A stretch of DNA of 64,000 nucleotides from Nocardia africana NBRC 100379 (GTDB lineage Bacteria; Actinomycetota; Actinomycetes; Mycobacteriales; Mycobacteriaceae). The stretch spans positions 124,001 through 188,000 of the forward strand of contig NZ_BDAV01000007.1 of assembly GCF_001612635.1 (NCBI RefSeq). Direction: 5' to 3'. Positions 32,754-40,972 of the stretch are shown in pieces (position 1 is the first letter of the stretch; every line of letters begins with the position of its first letter). A program made the translations under genes and the position numbers. The notes under the pieces are model-generated. The model made no database searches. It had not been told where the DNA came from and saw only the letters and a list, made by a program, of their open reading frames with translations.

Positions 32754-33269
32754 TTATTCGTCTCCCGTCGCCGCGCCGGTCTGTCCCGTCGCGGATATGG
32801 CCGTCCAGGCCGGATACACCGTCTTGTCGTCGCCGCGGAACCCGGTATCGACTTCGGTTCCCGTCGGCAGCTTCCAGCGAATAACCAGCACACCATTGTC
32901 GGTCATCACCTTGCCCGCGTGGCCGCGTTCGGTGCGGACTGCGGTGATGGACTCCTGCGGAATCCAGATCACCCCCGCGCCGTCGCGTTCCAGCAGGATC
33001 CCGCGTTCGAAGCGGGTCAGCTCCGCCGTGGCCCGGAAACCCAGATCCCCGACCACGATGCGGTTCTGCCAGCTCGGAGCCAGCGTGGTCCCCGTGTACA
33101 GCCCGGTCGTCGGCTCGAGCACCTGCGCGCCCAGATCCGCCGGCACCGTGGGCAGCTCCCCGACCGAGGAGGCCTGCTTGCGGGCCCGCACGAGCCAGGA
33201 GCGATACATCAACCACAGGAACAGGACGAACAGGGCCGCCAGCCCGATCACCCACAGTGTTCGCTCCAT
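32754..33269 (-). CDS. Membrane protein of the pyr operon (Rv1382 type)
   Basis: Protein of 171 residues with one N-terminal membrane helix ([18 protein letters not shown]) followed by a soluble beta-rich domain ([33 protein letters not shown]). It occupies the same place between pyrC and carA as Rv1382 in M. tuberculosis, so it is a conserved member of the operon, but its function is unknown. The ATG at 33269 overlaps the pyrC TAA by one base (TAATG). Conserved linkage suggests a link to pyrimidine supply at the membrane (inference only). Confidence 0.8.
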   Translation of the reverse strand: MERTLWVIGLAALFVLFLWLMYRSWLVRARKQASSVGELPTVPADLGAQVLEPTTGLYTGTTLAPSWQNRIVVGDLGFRATAELTRFERGILLERDGAGVIWIPQESITAVRTERGHAGKVMTDNGVLVIRWKLPTGTEVDTGFRGDDKTVYPAWTAISATGQTGAATGDE

Positions 33270-34609
33270 TATCGCCCCACTCTCCCCGCCAGGGCGGTCG
33301 TCACCACTCCGTCGCGGGCGGTGATCCGCCCGCGCAGCGTCGTGGCGGCGACCTTGGCGGGCAGGGTCATCGCCTCGTACGGCGTGTTGTCCGAAATGCT
33401 CGCCAGCTCCCGCGCCCGCACCGTCCACGACGCGTCCGGGTCGATCAGGGTCAGGTTGGCCGGCTCACCGACCGCGATCGGGCGGCCCTGATCGTCGAGC
33501 CCGGCGATGCGGGCCGGGTTCTCGCTCATCACCTTCGCCACCCCGCGCCAGTCGAGCAGCCCCGGAGCCACCAGGGTCTCGACGATGATCGACAGCGCGG
33601 TCTCCAGCCCCAGCATGCCGGGGCGGGCGGCGGCGAACTCGCAGCACTTCTCCTGCTCGGCGTGCGGGGCGTGGTCGGTGGCCACGCAGTCGATCACTCC
33701 GTCGGCCAGGGCCTTGCGCAGCGCCTGGGCGTCGGAGGCCTCGCGCAGCGGCGGATTGACCTTGTTCACCGCGTCGTAGGTCTCGAGCCGCGAATCGTCG
33801 AGCAGCAGATGATGCGGGGTGACCTCGGCGGTGATCGAAATGCCTTGCGCCTTGGCCCATTTCACCAGTTCGACGGTTCCGGCGGTGGATGCGTGGCAGA
33901 TGTGCACCCGGGCTCCGGCGTCGCGGGCCAGCAGCGCGTCGCGAGCCACGATCGACTCCTCGGCCGCGCGCGGCCAGCCGGCCAGACCCAGCCGGGCGGC
34001 GTTCGGGCCCTCGTGCGCGACGGCGCCCTGGGTGAGCCGCGGTTCCTCGGCGTGCTGGGCGATCAGTACGTCGAGCGACTTCGCGTACTCGAGGGCGCGG
34101 CGCATGATCAGCGGGTCGTAGACGCAGTGCCCGTCGTCGGAGAAGATCCGCACCCGGCCCTCGCCCGCTGCCATGGTGCCCATCTCGGCCAGTTGCTTGC
34201 CGGCCAGACCGACCGTCACCGCGCCGACCGGATGCACATCGACCAGTCCGACCTCCTGCCCGCGCCGCCACACGTGATCGGTCACGACCGAGGTATCGGC
34301 CACGGGGTTGGTGTTGGCCATCGCGAACACCGCGGTGTAGCCGCCCAATGCCGCTGCGGCCGAACCGCTTTCGATGGTCTCGGTGTCCTCGCGGCCGGGT
34401 TCGCGCAGGTGGGTGTGCAGGTCGACGAAGCCGGGGAGCAGGATCCGGCCGCCGGCCTCCAGCACCTCGGCATCGGCGGCGACCTCGACGCCGTCGACGG
34501 CCGCACCGGATCGTGCGCCGAGCGCGACGATCACGCCGTCACGCACCAGCACGTCGACCGGCTCGCCTTCGCCGTAGGGCCGTGCGCCCCGGATAACCAG
34601 ATCGCTCAC
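33269..34609 (-). CDS. pyrC: Dihydroorotase
   Basis: Zinc amidohydrolase that cyclises carbamoyl aspartate to dihydroorotate. It has 446 residues, the class I type. Metal ligands are in [11 protein letters not shown], later histidines in IAQHAEEP and HICHAST, and the catalytic Asp in CVATDHAPH. The GTG start has GAGGG upstream and overlaps by 4 nt the stop of a 38-codon frame that fills the gap from pyrB. The stop overlaps the next gene by one base. Confidence 0.96.
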   Translation of the reverse strand: MSDLVIRGARPYGEGEPVDVLVRDGVIVALGARSGAAVDGVEVAADAEVLEAGGRILLPGFVDLHTHLREPGREDTETIESGSAAAALGGYTAVFAMANTNPVADTSVVTDHVWRRGQEVGLVDVHPVGAVTVGLAGKQLAEMGTMAAGEGRVRIFSDDGHCVYDPLIMRRALEYAKSLDVLIAQHAEEPRLTQGAVAHEGPNAARLGLAGWPRAAEESIVARDALLARDAGARVHICHASTAGTVELVKWAKAQGISITAEVTPHHLLLDDSRLETYDAVNKVNPPLREASDAQALRKALADGVIDCVATDHAPHAEQEKCCEFAAARPGMLGLETALSIIVETLVAPGLLDWRGVAKVMSENPARIAGLDDQGRPIAVGEPANLTLIDPDASWTVRARELASISDNTPYEAMTLPAKVAATTLRGRITARDGVVTTALAGRVGR

Positions 34610-34722
34610 GCGCCCTCACCTTTCACGTCGAAGCTCATGCTGATGCTCGTGCGGCGCCGATGCGCACGAGCGGGATCCTGCGGGGTTACGCAGGCTGCCG
34701 CCTCCGGCCCTGTCCCGCTCAT
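34606..34722 (-). CDS. Possible 38-residue coupling peptide between pyrB and pyrC
   Basis: Short frame whose ATG overlaps the pyrB TGA (ATGA) and whose TGA overlaps the pyrC GTG (GTGA), so it exactly bridges the 109-bp gap. The sequence ([20 protein letters not shown] and then a basic part ending [11 protein letters not shown]) has no recognisable feature. Its likely role, if translated, is to keep ribosomes moving from pyrB into pyrC. It could also be chance. Confidence 0.35.
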   Translation of the reverse strand: MSGTGPEAAACVTPQDPARAHRRRTSISMSFDVKGEGA

Positions 34723-35684
34723 GCGACGGCCTCCCCCGCGCCGACCAGCAGGCGGAACAGCACCGCCATGCGCATGTGCACACCGTTGGTGACCTGTTGC
34801 AGCACAGCGGCTTTGGGGGAATCGGCCACCGCCGACGCGATTTCCATACCGCGCAGCATCGGGCCCGGGTGCAGTACGACCGCGTCGTTGTCCAGCAGCG
34901 CCATGCGCCGCTCGTTGAGTCCGTAGGCGATGGAGTATTCGCGGGCCGACGGGAAGAAGCCGCCGTTCATCCGCTCGGCCTGCACGCGCAGCATCATCAC
35001 CGCGTCGGCGCCGGGCAGCGCCGCGTCGAGCGAATGCGAGACCTGCACCGGCCACTGCTCGACCCCGACCGGCAGCAGGGTGCGCGGCGCGACCAGCACC
35101 ACTTCGGCGCCGAGAGTGTCGAGCAGGAAGGCGTTGGAGCGCGCGACGCGGCTGTGCAGGATGTCGCCCACGATCACGATGCGCTTGCCGGCCAGCTCAC
35201 CCAGTCGCTGCCGCAGCGTCAGCGCGTCCAGCAGGGCCTGGGTGGGATGTTCGTGGGTGCCGTCACCGGCATTGACGATCGCGGGCCCGGTGCCGGTGTA
35301 GCCGCCCGAACCGGCGTCCAGTTCGCCGAACCAGCGCGCGATCTGATGGGCCGCCCCGGAGGCGGGATGCCGCACGATCAGCGCGTCGGCGCCCGCGGCA
35401 TGCAGGGTCAGCGCCGTGTCGCGCAGCGATTCACCCTTCGACACCGAGGAGCTCGAGGCGCTCACGTTGATCACGTCGGCGCTCATCCATTTGCCGGCGA
35501 CCTCGAACGAGACCCGGGTGCGGGTGGAGTTCTCGAAGAACACCGTCATCACGGTGCGGCCGCGCAGGGTGGGCAGTTTGCGGACCTCGCGGCCGAGCAG
35601 CGCCTGTTCGAAGCGCTGGGCGTCGTCGAGCAGTTCGGTGGCGGTGGTGCGGTCGAGGTCGGTGACCGAGAGCAGATGCCTCAC
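34719..35684 (-). CDS. pyrB: Aspartate carbamoyltransferase, catalytic chain
   Basis: First committed pyrimidine step, carbamoyl phosphate plus aspartate. It has 321 residues. The carbamoyl-phosphate loop is [13 protein letters not shown], followed by [28 protein letters not shown] and the aspartate-site region [13 protein letters not shown]. There is no pyrI regulatory chain, as is usual in actinobacteria. The GTG start overlaps the pyrR stop by 4 nt, coupling the enzyme to its regulator. Confidence 0.97.
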   Translation of the reverse strand: MRHLLSVTDLDRTTATELLDDAQRFEQALLGREVRKLPTLRGRTVMTVFFENSTRTRVSFEVAGKWMSADVINVSASSSSVSKGESLRDTALTLHAAGADALIVRHPASGAAHQIARWFGELDAGSGGYTGTGPAIVNAGDGTHEHPTQALLDALTLRQRLGELAGKRIVIVGDILHSRVARSNAFLLDTLGAEVVLVAPRTLLPVGVEQWPVQVSHSLDAALPGADAVMMLRVQAERMNGGFFPSAREYSIAYGLNERRMALLDNDAVVLHPGPMLRGMEIASAVADSPKAAVLQQVTNGVHMRMAVLFRLLVGAGEAVA

Positions 35685-36343
35685 CGCTCGTCCCCCTGGT
35701 GCAGATAGACGCCGTCGTGACCGTCGTGTTCGCTGAGCAGCACGGAGACGTCCTCACTGCGCGAGGTGGGCACGTTCTTGCCGACGTAGTCCGCGCGGAT
35801 GGGCAGTTCGCGATGGCCGCGATCGACCAGGACCGCCAGCTGCACCGCGCGCGGGCGGCCCAGATCGCGCAGACCGTCCAGCGCCGAGCGCACGCTGCGA
35901 CCGGAGAACAGCACATCGTCGACGAGAACGACCAGCGCGTCGTCTATACCGCCCTCGGGGACCGAGGTCCGCTCCAGCGGGCGATGCGGCCGGTTGCGCA
36001 GATCGTCGCGATACAGCGTGATGTCGAGTGAACCGAGCGCGGGACGCACGCCGGAGAATTCCTCGATCCGATCGGTCAGCCGCGCGGCGAGGGTGGTGCC
36101 GCGGGTGGGGATGCCGATCAGCACCACCCGGGGCGCCTCGGAATCCGACGAATCCAGCGCGGTCTTCTCGATGATCTGATGCGCCATGCGCGCGATGGTC
36201 CGGCCGACATCGGAGGCGGACAACAGCTCGCGCCCGGCGCGGACCCACTCGGGGTCGTGCCGCTGCGAATATTCGGCAGCGCTCGACCTGGCGGCCCGTT
36301 CTTCGGGCGCGACGCGGCCGCCGCGCTCTTCGGGCACGGCCAT
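35681..36343 (-). CDS. pyrR: Pyrimidine operon regulator PyrR (uracil phosphoribosyltransferase fold)
   Basis: RNA-binding regulator that senses UMP/UTP. Such proteins can also have uracil phosphoribosyltransferase activity. It has 220 residues. The PRPP loop is [19 protein letters not shown] and the GIPTRG region is also conserved. The first 40 residues are a charged tail not found in Bacillus PyrR. ATG 36343 has a strong AAGGAGG 5 nt upstream. A PyrR-binding motif lies in the leader beside this ribosome binding site, so it should repress its own operon by blocking translation, as described for Mycobacterium smegmatis. Confidence 0.95.
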   Translation of the reverse strand: MAVPEERGGRVAPEERAARSSAAEYSQRHDPEWVRAGRELLSASDVGRTIARMAHQIIEKTALDSSDSEAPRVVLIGIPTRGTTLAARLTDRIEEFSGVRPALGSLDITLYRDDLRNRPHRPLERTSVPEGGIDDALVVLVDDVLFSGRSVRSALDGLRDLGRPRAVQLAVLVDRGHRELPIRADYVGKNVPTSRSEDVSVLLSEHDGHDGVYLHQGDER

Positions 36344-36359
36344 GCCGACCTCCTTCCCC

Positions 36360-36371
36360 GCCTCACCGGAC
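36360..36371 (-). promoter_or_regulatory. PyrR-binding loop in the pyrR leader mRNA
   Basis: The RNA reads GUCCGGUGAGGC, with the core UCCNGNGAGG of the PyrR binding-loop consensus (ARUCCNGNGAGGYU). It ends 16 nt before the pyrR ATG and only a few nt before the AAGGAGG. Binding of UMP-loaded PyrR would cover or occlude the ribosome binding site. Upstream, TACGCT (36408-36403) is a possible -10, giving a leader of about 55 nt. Confidence 0.7.
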
Positions 36372-36551
36372 GGTCCGTTAAAGGATGTCTTTTCGATGCC
36401 TGAGCGTAGCAGCGCCGTCTCGCCCACCCGACGGCGGGGGTCCCGCTGTGAGCCCCGCCACCTGCGGCTATGCCGACACATCAGCCACACCGCACCACCA
36501 TTGGCCGGGACTGTTTCATACAGCGTAAACCGGATGTGGGATGCTCGAAGG

Positions 36552-37418
36552 GTGAGCAACGAAGCCGACTTCACCGAGCCCCACAGGATCACCTTTCGCG
36601 GCCACGGCGGCATCGCCTTGGCCGGGGAGAGCTGGGGGCCGGCCGACGGCCCGCTGGCGGTCTTCCTGCACGGCGGCGGCCAGACCCGGCACTCGTGGAA
36701 GGAATCGGGCGCCGCGCTGGCGAAGGTGGGGATGCACGCCGTCCTGCTGGACGCTCGCGGGCACGGCGAGAGCGACTGGGCGCCGGACGGCGACTACTCG
36801 CGCGCGGCGATGACCGCCGATCTGCTGGGCATTCTCGCCGAACTCGACCGGCCCGCCATCGTGGTCGGCGCGAGCATGGGCGGATTGACCGCACTACTGG
36901 CGACCGCCCGCCCCGGCCGCGAGCGCATCGCCGGACTCGTCCTGGTCGACGTCGTGCCACGCCCGGAGCACAAGGGCGTGGAACGGGTCATGAACTTCCT
37001 CGGCGGCCATCCCGAGGGCTTCGCCTCCCTCGAGGAAGCCGCCGACGCGGTGGCCGAATACCTTCCGCACCGCCGCCGGCCCCGCAACCCGGAGGGCCTG
37101 CGGCGCAATCTGCGGTTACGCGAGGACGGGCGCTGGTACTGGCATTGGGATCCGGCGATGATATCGAGCCGGCCCGAGGACATCGAGTTGCAGACCAGCG
37201 ACCTCGAGGATGCCGCCCGCGCGCTCGAGATCCCGGTCCTGCTGGTGCGCGGACGGCTGTCGGACGTGGTCAGCGAACAGGGCGTGGCCGACTTCCGCGC
37301 GCTGGTGCCGCAGATGGAATACGTCGAGATCACCGGTGCCGCCCACACCGCGGCCAGCGATGTCAACGACGAATTCTCCGACGCGGTGGTCGATTTCGTG
37401 CGCGCGCACCTGAGCTGA
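36552..37418 (+). CDS. Alpha/beta hydrolase
   Basis: Soluble hydrolase of 288 residues. The oxyanion strand is [11 protein letters not shown], the nucleophile elbow is VVGASMGG, the acid is probably Asp in RGRLSDVV and the histidine is in [10 protein letters not shown]. This pattern fits the epoxide hydrolase, haloperoxidase and esterase branch of the fold, but the substrate is unknown. The start is uncertain between GTG 36552 and the in-frame ATG 36534. GTG 36552 has GATGCT ending 6 nt upstream, compatible with a leaderless start. Divergent from the pyr operon. It marks the start of the non-conserved block. Confidence 0.82.
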   Translation: MSNEADFTEPHRITFRGHGGIALAGESWGPADGPLAVFLHGGGQTRHSWKESGAALAKVGMHAVLLDARGHGESDWAPDGDYSRAAMTADLLGILAELDRPAIVVGASMGGLTALLATARPGRERIAGLVLVDVVPRPEHKGVERVMNFLGGHPEGFASLEEAADAVAEYLPHRRRPRNPEGLRRNLRLREDGRWYWHWDPAMISSRPEDIELQTSDLEDAARALEIPVLLVRGRLSDVVSEQGVADFRALVPQMEYVEITGAAHTAASDVNDEFSDAVVDFVRAHLS

Positions 37419-37463
37419 TCGGAGCCGCCCGGATCGACCCCGAACACGGGCACACCCCGACGC

Positions 37464-37479
37464 TTGAACATATGTTCGA
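37464..37479. promoter_or_regulatory. LexA (SOS) box on the alkB-like promoter
   Basis: TTGAACATATGTTCGA matches the mycobacterial and actinobacterial SOS box (TCGAACRNNYGTTCGA) with one mismatch. Its first six bases, TTGAAC, also form a -35 box with exactly 17 nt to TAGATT (37487-37492). LexA bound here would cover the -35 region. Confidence 0.75.
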
Positions 37480-37486
37480 TAGAACG

Positions 37487-37492
37487 TAGATT
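37487..37492 (+). promoter_or_regulatory. -10 hexamer of the SOS-controlled promoter
   Basis: TAGATT, 17 nt after the TTGAAC -35 box and ending 7 nt before the ATG at 37500. No Shine-Dalgarno sequence fits in between, so the transcript should begin at or near the start codon. Confidence 0.6.
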
Positions 37493-37499
37493 CGAACGC

Positions 37500-38126
37500 A
37501 TGTCGACACCGCTGCAGAGATCGCTGTTCGACGGCTTCGGCGCCATCGAACTGGGGCCGTTGGACGGCGTGCGCCGCACTCGGCTGACCGAGGGCGCATG
37601 GGTCGACCTGCTCCCGGGGTGGTTGCGCGGTGCCGACGAACTGTTCGAACGGCTGGTCACTCGCGTCCCGTGGCGAGCCGACCGCCGCCCGATGTACGAC
37701 CGCGTCGTGGACGTCCCGCGACTGCTGCGGCATTACGGCGAGAACGAGACCTGGCCGGATCCGATCCTGGAGGACGCCCGCGCGGCGCTGAGCAGGCACT
37801 ACGCCCCGGAACTGGGCGAACCGTTCCGCACGGCCGGTCTGTGCTACTACCGCGACGGTGAGGACAGCGTGGCCTGGCACGGTGACACCATCGGCCGCGG
37901 TTCCACGCACGACACCATGGTCGCGATTCTGTCGATCGGCGCGCCGCGGGCCCTGCTGCTGCGTCCGCGCGGCGGTGGGGCGAGCATTCGCTTTCACGTG
38001 GGGCACGGCGATCTTCTCGTGATGGGTGGCTCCTGCCAGCGCACCTGGGAGCATGCGGTGCCGAAGACCCGGCGGCCCGTGGGTCCGCGGATCAGCATTC
38101 AATTCCGCCCGCGCGGGGTTCGCTGA
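37500..38126 (+). CDS. AlkB-like 2-oxoglutarate/Fe(II) dioxygenase
   Basis: Probable DNA or RNA dealkylation repair enzyme of the AlkB family, 208 residues. Fe(II) ligands are His127 and Asp129 in AWHGDTIGR and His185 in WEHAVPKT. The 2-oxoglutarate arginine is expected in RISIQFRPRG near the C-terminus. CYYRDGEDSVAWHGD and LLLRPRGGG are typical of the ALKBH2/3-like bacterial branch. The LexA box and leaderless promoter directly upstream mean it should be induced by DNA damage through SOS, whereas E. coli alkB belongs to the Ada response. No ada or other alkylation-repair gene is adjacent. Confidence 0.88.
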   Translation: MSTPLQRSLFDGFGAIELGPLDGVRRTRLTEGAWVDLLPGWLRGADELFERLVTRVPWRADRRPMYDRVVDVPRLLRHYGENETWPDPILEDARAALSRHYAPELGEPFRTAGLCYYRDGEDSVAWHGDTIGRGSTHDTMVAILSIGAPRALLLRPRGGGASIRFHVGHGDLLVMGGSCQRTWEHAVPKTRRPVGPRISIQFRPRGVR

Positions 38127-38162
38127 CACCTGCGACGGCGGCGGATTGTCACCACGGCCCGC

Positions 38163-38168
38163 TAGATT
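38163..38168 (+). promoter_or_regulatory. -10 hexamer of the HD hydrolase gene
   Basis: TAGATT ends 6 nt before the ATG at 38175, which has no Shine-Dalgarno sequence. No good -35 is seen. It suggests that the gene has its own leaderless transcript besides any read-through from the alkB-like gene 48 nt upstream. Confidence 0.45.
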
Positions 38169-38174
38169 GGGCGG

Positions 38175-38915
38175 ATGGAGTCCATCGGGGCGGGAATTCT
38201 GGCGGCCATGCCGTTGCACACACTCAGCGATGTGCACGGCGAGGAAGGGCTGCGGCAACGACTGCTGCTGGAGTCGCAGCGCAAACTGCCCGATCCCGAA
38301 CGGGTCGACGCGGCACTCGCATTCGTGGCCGACCTGCATCGCGACGACACCTACGGCCGCGAGCCGTATCTGAATCATCTGCTGCGGGTGGCGATCCGCA
38401 TCGTGAGCCACTACGAGGTACACGACACCGATCTGGTACTCGCCGGTCTCCTGCACGATGCCGTCGAGGATCATGCCGCCGACCTCGTCGCCCTCCGCGG
38501 CGAGCAGGAGCCGGACGAGGACACCTCAGCGGCAGCACTCGCGGTGCTGACCCAGCGGTTCGGTGAGCGCGTCTCGAAACTCGTTGCGGCGGTGACCAAC
38601 CCGGCTCACGACTCGGACGAGGACCGCCACATCCGATACCGCGACCACGTCGCCGCGAGCCTGGACCGCGATCCGTGGGCCCGGGTGGTGAAGATCTCCG
38701 ATTTCACCGACAACGGCGTCGGCATCCTCTACGCCGACGAACAGGCCGTGATGTCGAAGCTCGCCACCAAATATCAGCCGCTCACCGCGGTCTACCGCGA
38801 CCTGATCACCCGCCCGGACACACCGCTGGCACCACATGTCAAGCAGCACATTCTCGAGCAGCTCGACACCGCCGACGCCCGCTTCGACGTGATCCTCGCC
38901 GCCGGGGACGACTGA
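38175..38915 (+). CDS. Single-domain HD hydrolase, probable small alarmone hydrolase
   Basis: HD-superfamily protein of 246 residues matching the (p)ppGpp-hydrolase domain of Rel/SpoT. His68 (YLNHLLRVA), His94-Asp95 and Glu98-Asp99 (GLLHDAVED) and Asp176 (VVKISDFTDN) are the metal and catalytic residues. RFGERVSKLVAAVTNP corresponds to the FGxEVAxLVxGVTK helix of Rel. There is no synthetase, TGS or ACT domain, so it resembles Mesh1-type small alarmone hydrolases, which may also act on other nucleotides such as NADPH. It lies 48 nt after the SOS-controlled alkB-like gene. Confidence 0.75.
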   Translation: MESIGAGILAAMPLHTLSDVHGEEGLRQRLLLESQRKLPDPERVDAALAFVADLHRDDTYGREPYLNHLLRVAIRIVSHYEVHDTDLVLAGLLHDAVEDHAADLVALRGEQEPDEDTSAAALAVLTQRFGERVSKLVAAVTNPAHDSDEDRHIRYRDHVAASLDRDPWARVVKISDFTDNGVGILYADEQAVMSKLATKYQPLTAVYRDLITRPDTPLAPHVKQHILEQLDTADARFDVILAAGDD

Positions 38916-38919
38916 GCGG

Positions 38920-39471
38920 TCAGGAGCGGTCGCGGCGCAGGATGAAGAAGTAGGGGTCGCTCAGCCCGCGCATATCCATCACACCGAGCAGGGTGTGCTC
39001 GTCGACCCGGCGGAAGATGTCGACGATGGGCAGGTGGTCGTAGATCATGGCCGCGCTCACCTTGCCGCGGAATTCGATCTCGCGCAGGCGCGCACGTGCG
39101 GTTCGGGTTCGCAGCAGCGGGCGCAACGCCGGCAGCATGCGCCGCACGGCTCGGAATCCCGCCGGCGGCACGGTTCCGGCCAGCCGCAGCGGCACCCGGC
39201 GGGGGTCGACCGGAAACACCCGGCCGTCCGGCCCGGCGAACAGCAGCGGCTGCACGTCATCGGCGGAGTCGAATCGCTTTCCGTACCATCCGGATGCGAC
39301 CAGCACACCGGCCCACGGATGTCCGGTGTCCAGTTCGTCGCCGGTCCATCGGCCGATAAGGATCTCGGTGACCGCGACCTCGGGCAGGCTGTCGTACAGC
39401 TGCCACGCCTGCTCCGGGGTTGTGCGACCCGCGCGAAGTTCCGCCAGACGGGCCGTACCGGCACCAGTCAT
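38920..39471 (-). CDS. GXWXG / DUF4334 domain protein
   Basis: Soluble protein of 183 residues with an N-terminal GXWXG domain (LIGRWTGDELDTGHPW) and a C-terminal DUF4334 domain (EIEFRGKVSAAMIYDHLPI then VDIFRRVDEHTLLGVMD). This domain pair is common in actinobacteria. The fold suggests a small ligand- or lipid-binding barrel, and the function is unknown. The ATG at 39471 has AGGAGG upstream. The open frame continues further upstream, but the ribosome binding site decides the start. The 3' end is 4 nt from the convergent HD hydrolase. Confidence 0.8.
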   Translation of the reverse strand: MTGAGTARLAELRAGRTTPEQAWQLYDSLPEVAVTEILIGRWTGDELDTGHPWAGVLVASGWYGKRFDSADDVQPLLFAGPDGRVFPVDPRRVPLRLAGTVPPAGFRAVRRMLPALRPLLRTRTARARLREIEFRGKVSAAMIYDHLPIVDIFRRVDEHTLLGVMDMRGLSDPYFFILRRDRS

Positions 39472-39693
39472 CGCTACCTCCTGGAGCTCTCGCGGGCCGT
39501 TCCGCCTCGGAAGGATGACACATCCCGGCCGTGACACCCCAACACCTTCGGCCACGAAGACGTAGTTTCGGCCACGGTTTCCGCCGACGTGACGCAGACC
39601 ACGCCCCGGGGCCTGGACCTCGAGTGCGGTTGAGGAACCAGACTTCTCGGCAGATCGGTTCCGGCCGATCGCCCGGGTCACCAGGATCCGGAC

Positions 39694-39730
39694 GCGCCCC
39701 TGCCGCCCACGTACACCCCGGCAGGGGCGC
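39694..39730. promoter_or_regulatory. 12-bp inverted repeat upstream of the serpin-like gene
   Basis: Arms GCGCCCCTGCCG (39694-39705) and CGGCAGGGGCGC (39719-39730) with a 13-nt spacer, 35 bp before the serpin-like ATG, in a 293-bp divergent intergenic region. It could be an operator, or a hairpin if transcribed from upstream. The rest of the region shows nothing else I recognise. Confidence 0.45.
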
Positions 39731-39751
39731 ACCGCTGTCGGTGCCCGTCGG

Positions 39752-39757
39752 TAGGCT
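39752..39757 (+). promoter_or_regulatory. -10 hexamer of the serpin-like gene
   Basis: TAGGCT ends 7 nt before the ATG at 39765, with no Shine-Dalgarno sequence, which suggests a leaderless mRNA. Confidence 0.45.
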
Positions 39758-39764
39758 TTCGCCC

Positions 39765-40907
39765 ATGCAGCCGAGCCTCGCGCCCGATGTGGCCGCCGCC
39801 AACACTCTCACCGGAAAGTGGTGTGCCGCAGCGGGTTCCGGCGACTTCGTCCTGTCCGGATGCGGAATCTGGCCGCTGCTCGCACTACTGGCCGCGACCG
39901 CCGGCGAACCAGCCCGCGGCGAACTCACCGCGGCGGCAGGCATTCCCGCCGCATCCGCCCACGACGCTGCGATCACCCTGCTGCGCCGCATCGAGTCCGC
40001 CGAATCCGTGCGCGCCGCACTCGGAGTGTGGGTGCGCGACGATATCGCCCTGCGCGACGAGTGGATCCACACACTGCCGCCGGGAACGATCGCCGCGCTG
40101 CGCGGACAGCACGGACTGGACGATTGGGCGCGTCACCATACCGACGGACTGATCGATCGCTTCCCGGTCCGGATCGGCGCGGCGACGGCAGTCGCGCTGG
40201 CCACCGCCGTCGTCGCCCGCACCGCGTGGCGGCAGAGCTTTCACGCCGATGTGCTGGAACCGACGAGCGGCCCGTGGCGAGGCCACCGCGGGCCCGCCCT
40301 CGCGCGCTACAGCACCGACCTCGGCGACGCCGCCGTGCTGATGGCCGGCACACCCGTTTCGCGCGTGGTGGTGCGTGGCGCATCCGATCTGGATGTGCAC
40401 CTGTTGCTCGGCGAGGAGGGTGCCACCGCTGCGGTGGTACTGGCGGCAGGGTTGGGGGCCCTCGACGGAGCGGTGGAGACACACCGGCCCGGACCGGGCA
40501 CCACTGCTCCGGGGCTCGAGGTCCGGACCGTGACCGCCGTATCGGACACCCTCCGAATCCAGGTGCCGCCCTTCGACGTTCGATCCACCCACGACCTGCT
40601 GCGCGAGCCGGAACTGTTCGGCCTGAGCGCGGCGACCACCGCGACGGACAACCCGTTCCCCGGGCTGTCTCCGGTCCCGCTACGGGTGACCGCGGCAGCC
40701 CAGGACGTCTGTGCCCGATTCACTGCCTACGGTTTCGCGGCCGCGGCCGTCACCGCGGTGCTGACGGAACCCACCGGCATGCCACCGGCGCCGGCCGATG
40801 CCCTGATGATCGCGGTGAACTTCGACCGGCCCTTCGGCTTCCTCGGCGTCCACCGTCCCACCGGACTGGCGATCGTGGCCGGTTGGGTCGCCACCCCCGC
40901 GGAGTGA
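39765..40907 (+). CDS. Serpin-like protein
   Basis: Protein of 380 residues, the normal size of a serpin, with no signal peptide. The C-terminal NFDRPFGFLGVHRPTGLAIV (Asn352 onwards) matches the serpin signature F-[NDx]-R/K-P-F-x-F near the end of the fold. FVLSGCGIWPLLALLAATAG near residues 28-47 matches the start of helix B, and ARFTAYGFAAAAVTAV matches the hinge before the reactive-centre loop. At the hinge, Phe324 follows Gly323 where inhibitory serpins have a small residue, so it may not insert its loop and may be non-inhibitory. Assignment is by motif, and overall identity is low. A TANNNT box suggests a leaderless mRNA. Confidence 0.7.
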   Translation: MQPSLAPDVAAANTLTGKWCAAAGSGDFVLSGCGIWPLLALLAATAGEPARGELTAAAGIPAASAHDAAITLLRRIESAESVRAALGVWVRDDIALRDEWIHTLPPGTIAALRGQHGLDDWARHHTDGLIDRFPVRIGAATAVALATAVVARTAWRQSFHADVLEPTSGPWRGHRGPALARYSTDLGDAAVLMAGTPVSRVVVRGASDLDVHLLLGEEGATAAVVLAAGLGALDGAVETHRPGPGTTAPGLEVRTVTAVSDTLRIQVPPFDVRSTHDLLREPELFGLSAATTATDNPFPGLSPVPLRVTAAAQDVCARFTAYGFAAAAVTAVLTEPTGMPPAPADALMIAVNFDRPFGFLGVHRPTGLAIVAGWVATPAE

Positions 40908-40972
40908 ACCTGCCCGGCGGATGCGAACGGTCCGGCACGCGCCGGCGTGCGCCGCGGTGCGATGATGGCCCG

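Noticed and set aside
36344..36430. Bacillus-type PyrR attenuator
   Set aside because: The PyrR loop is present, but no terminator hairpin with T-run follows it before pyrR.
39818..40972. In-frame N-terminal extension of the anion permease through the serpin-like gene
   Set aside because: Would overlap the serpin-like coding region in another frame and adds only Arg/His-rich sequence. The transporter begins at 40973.
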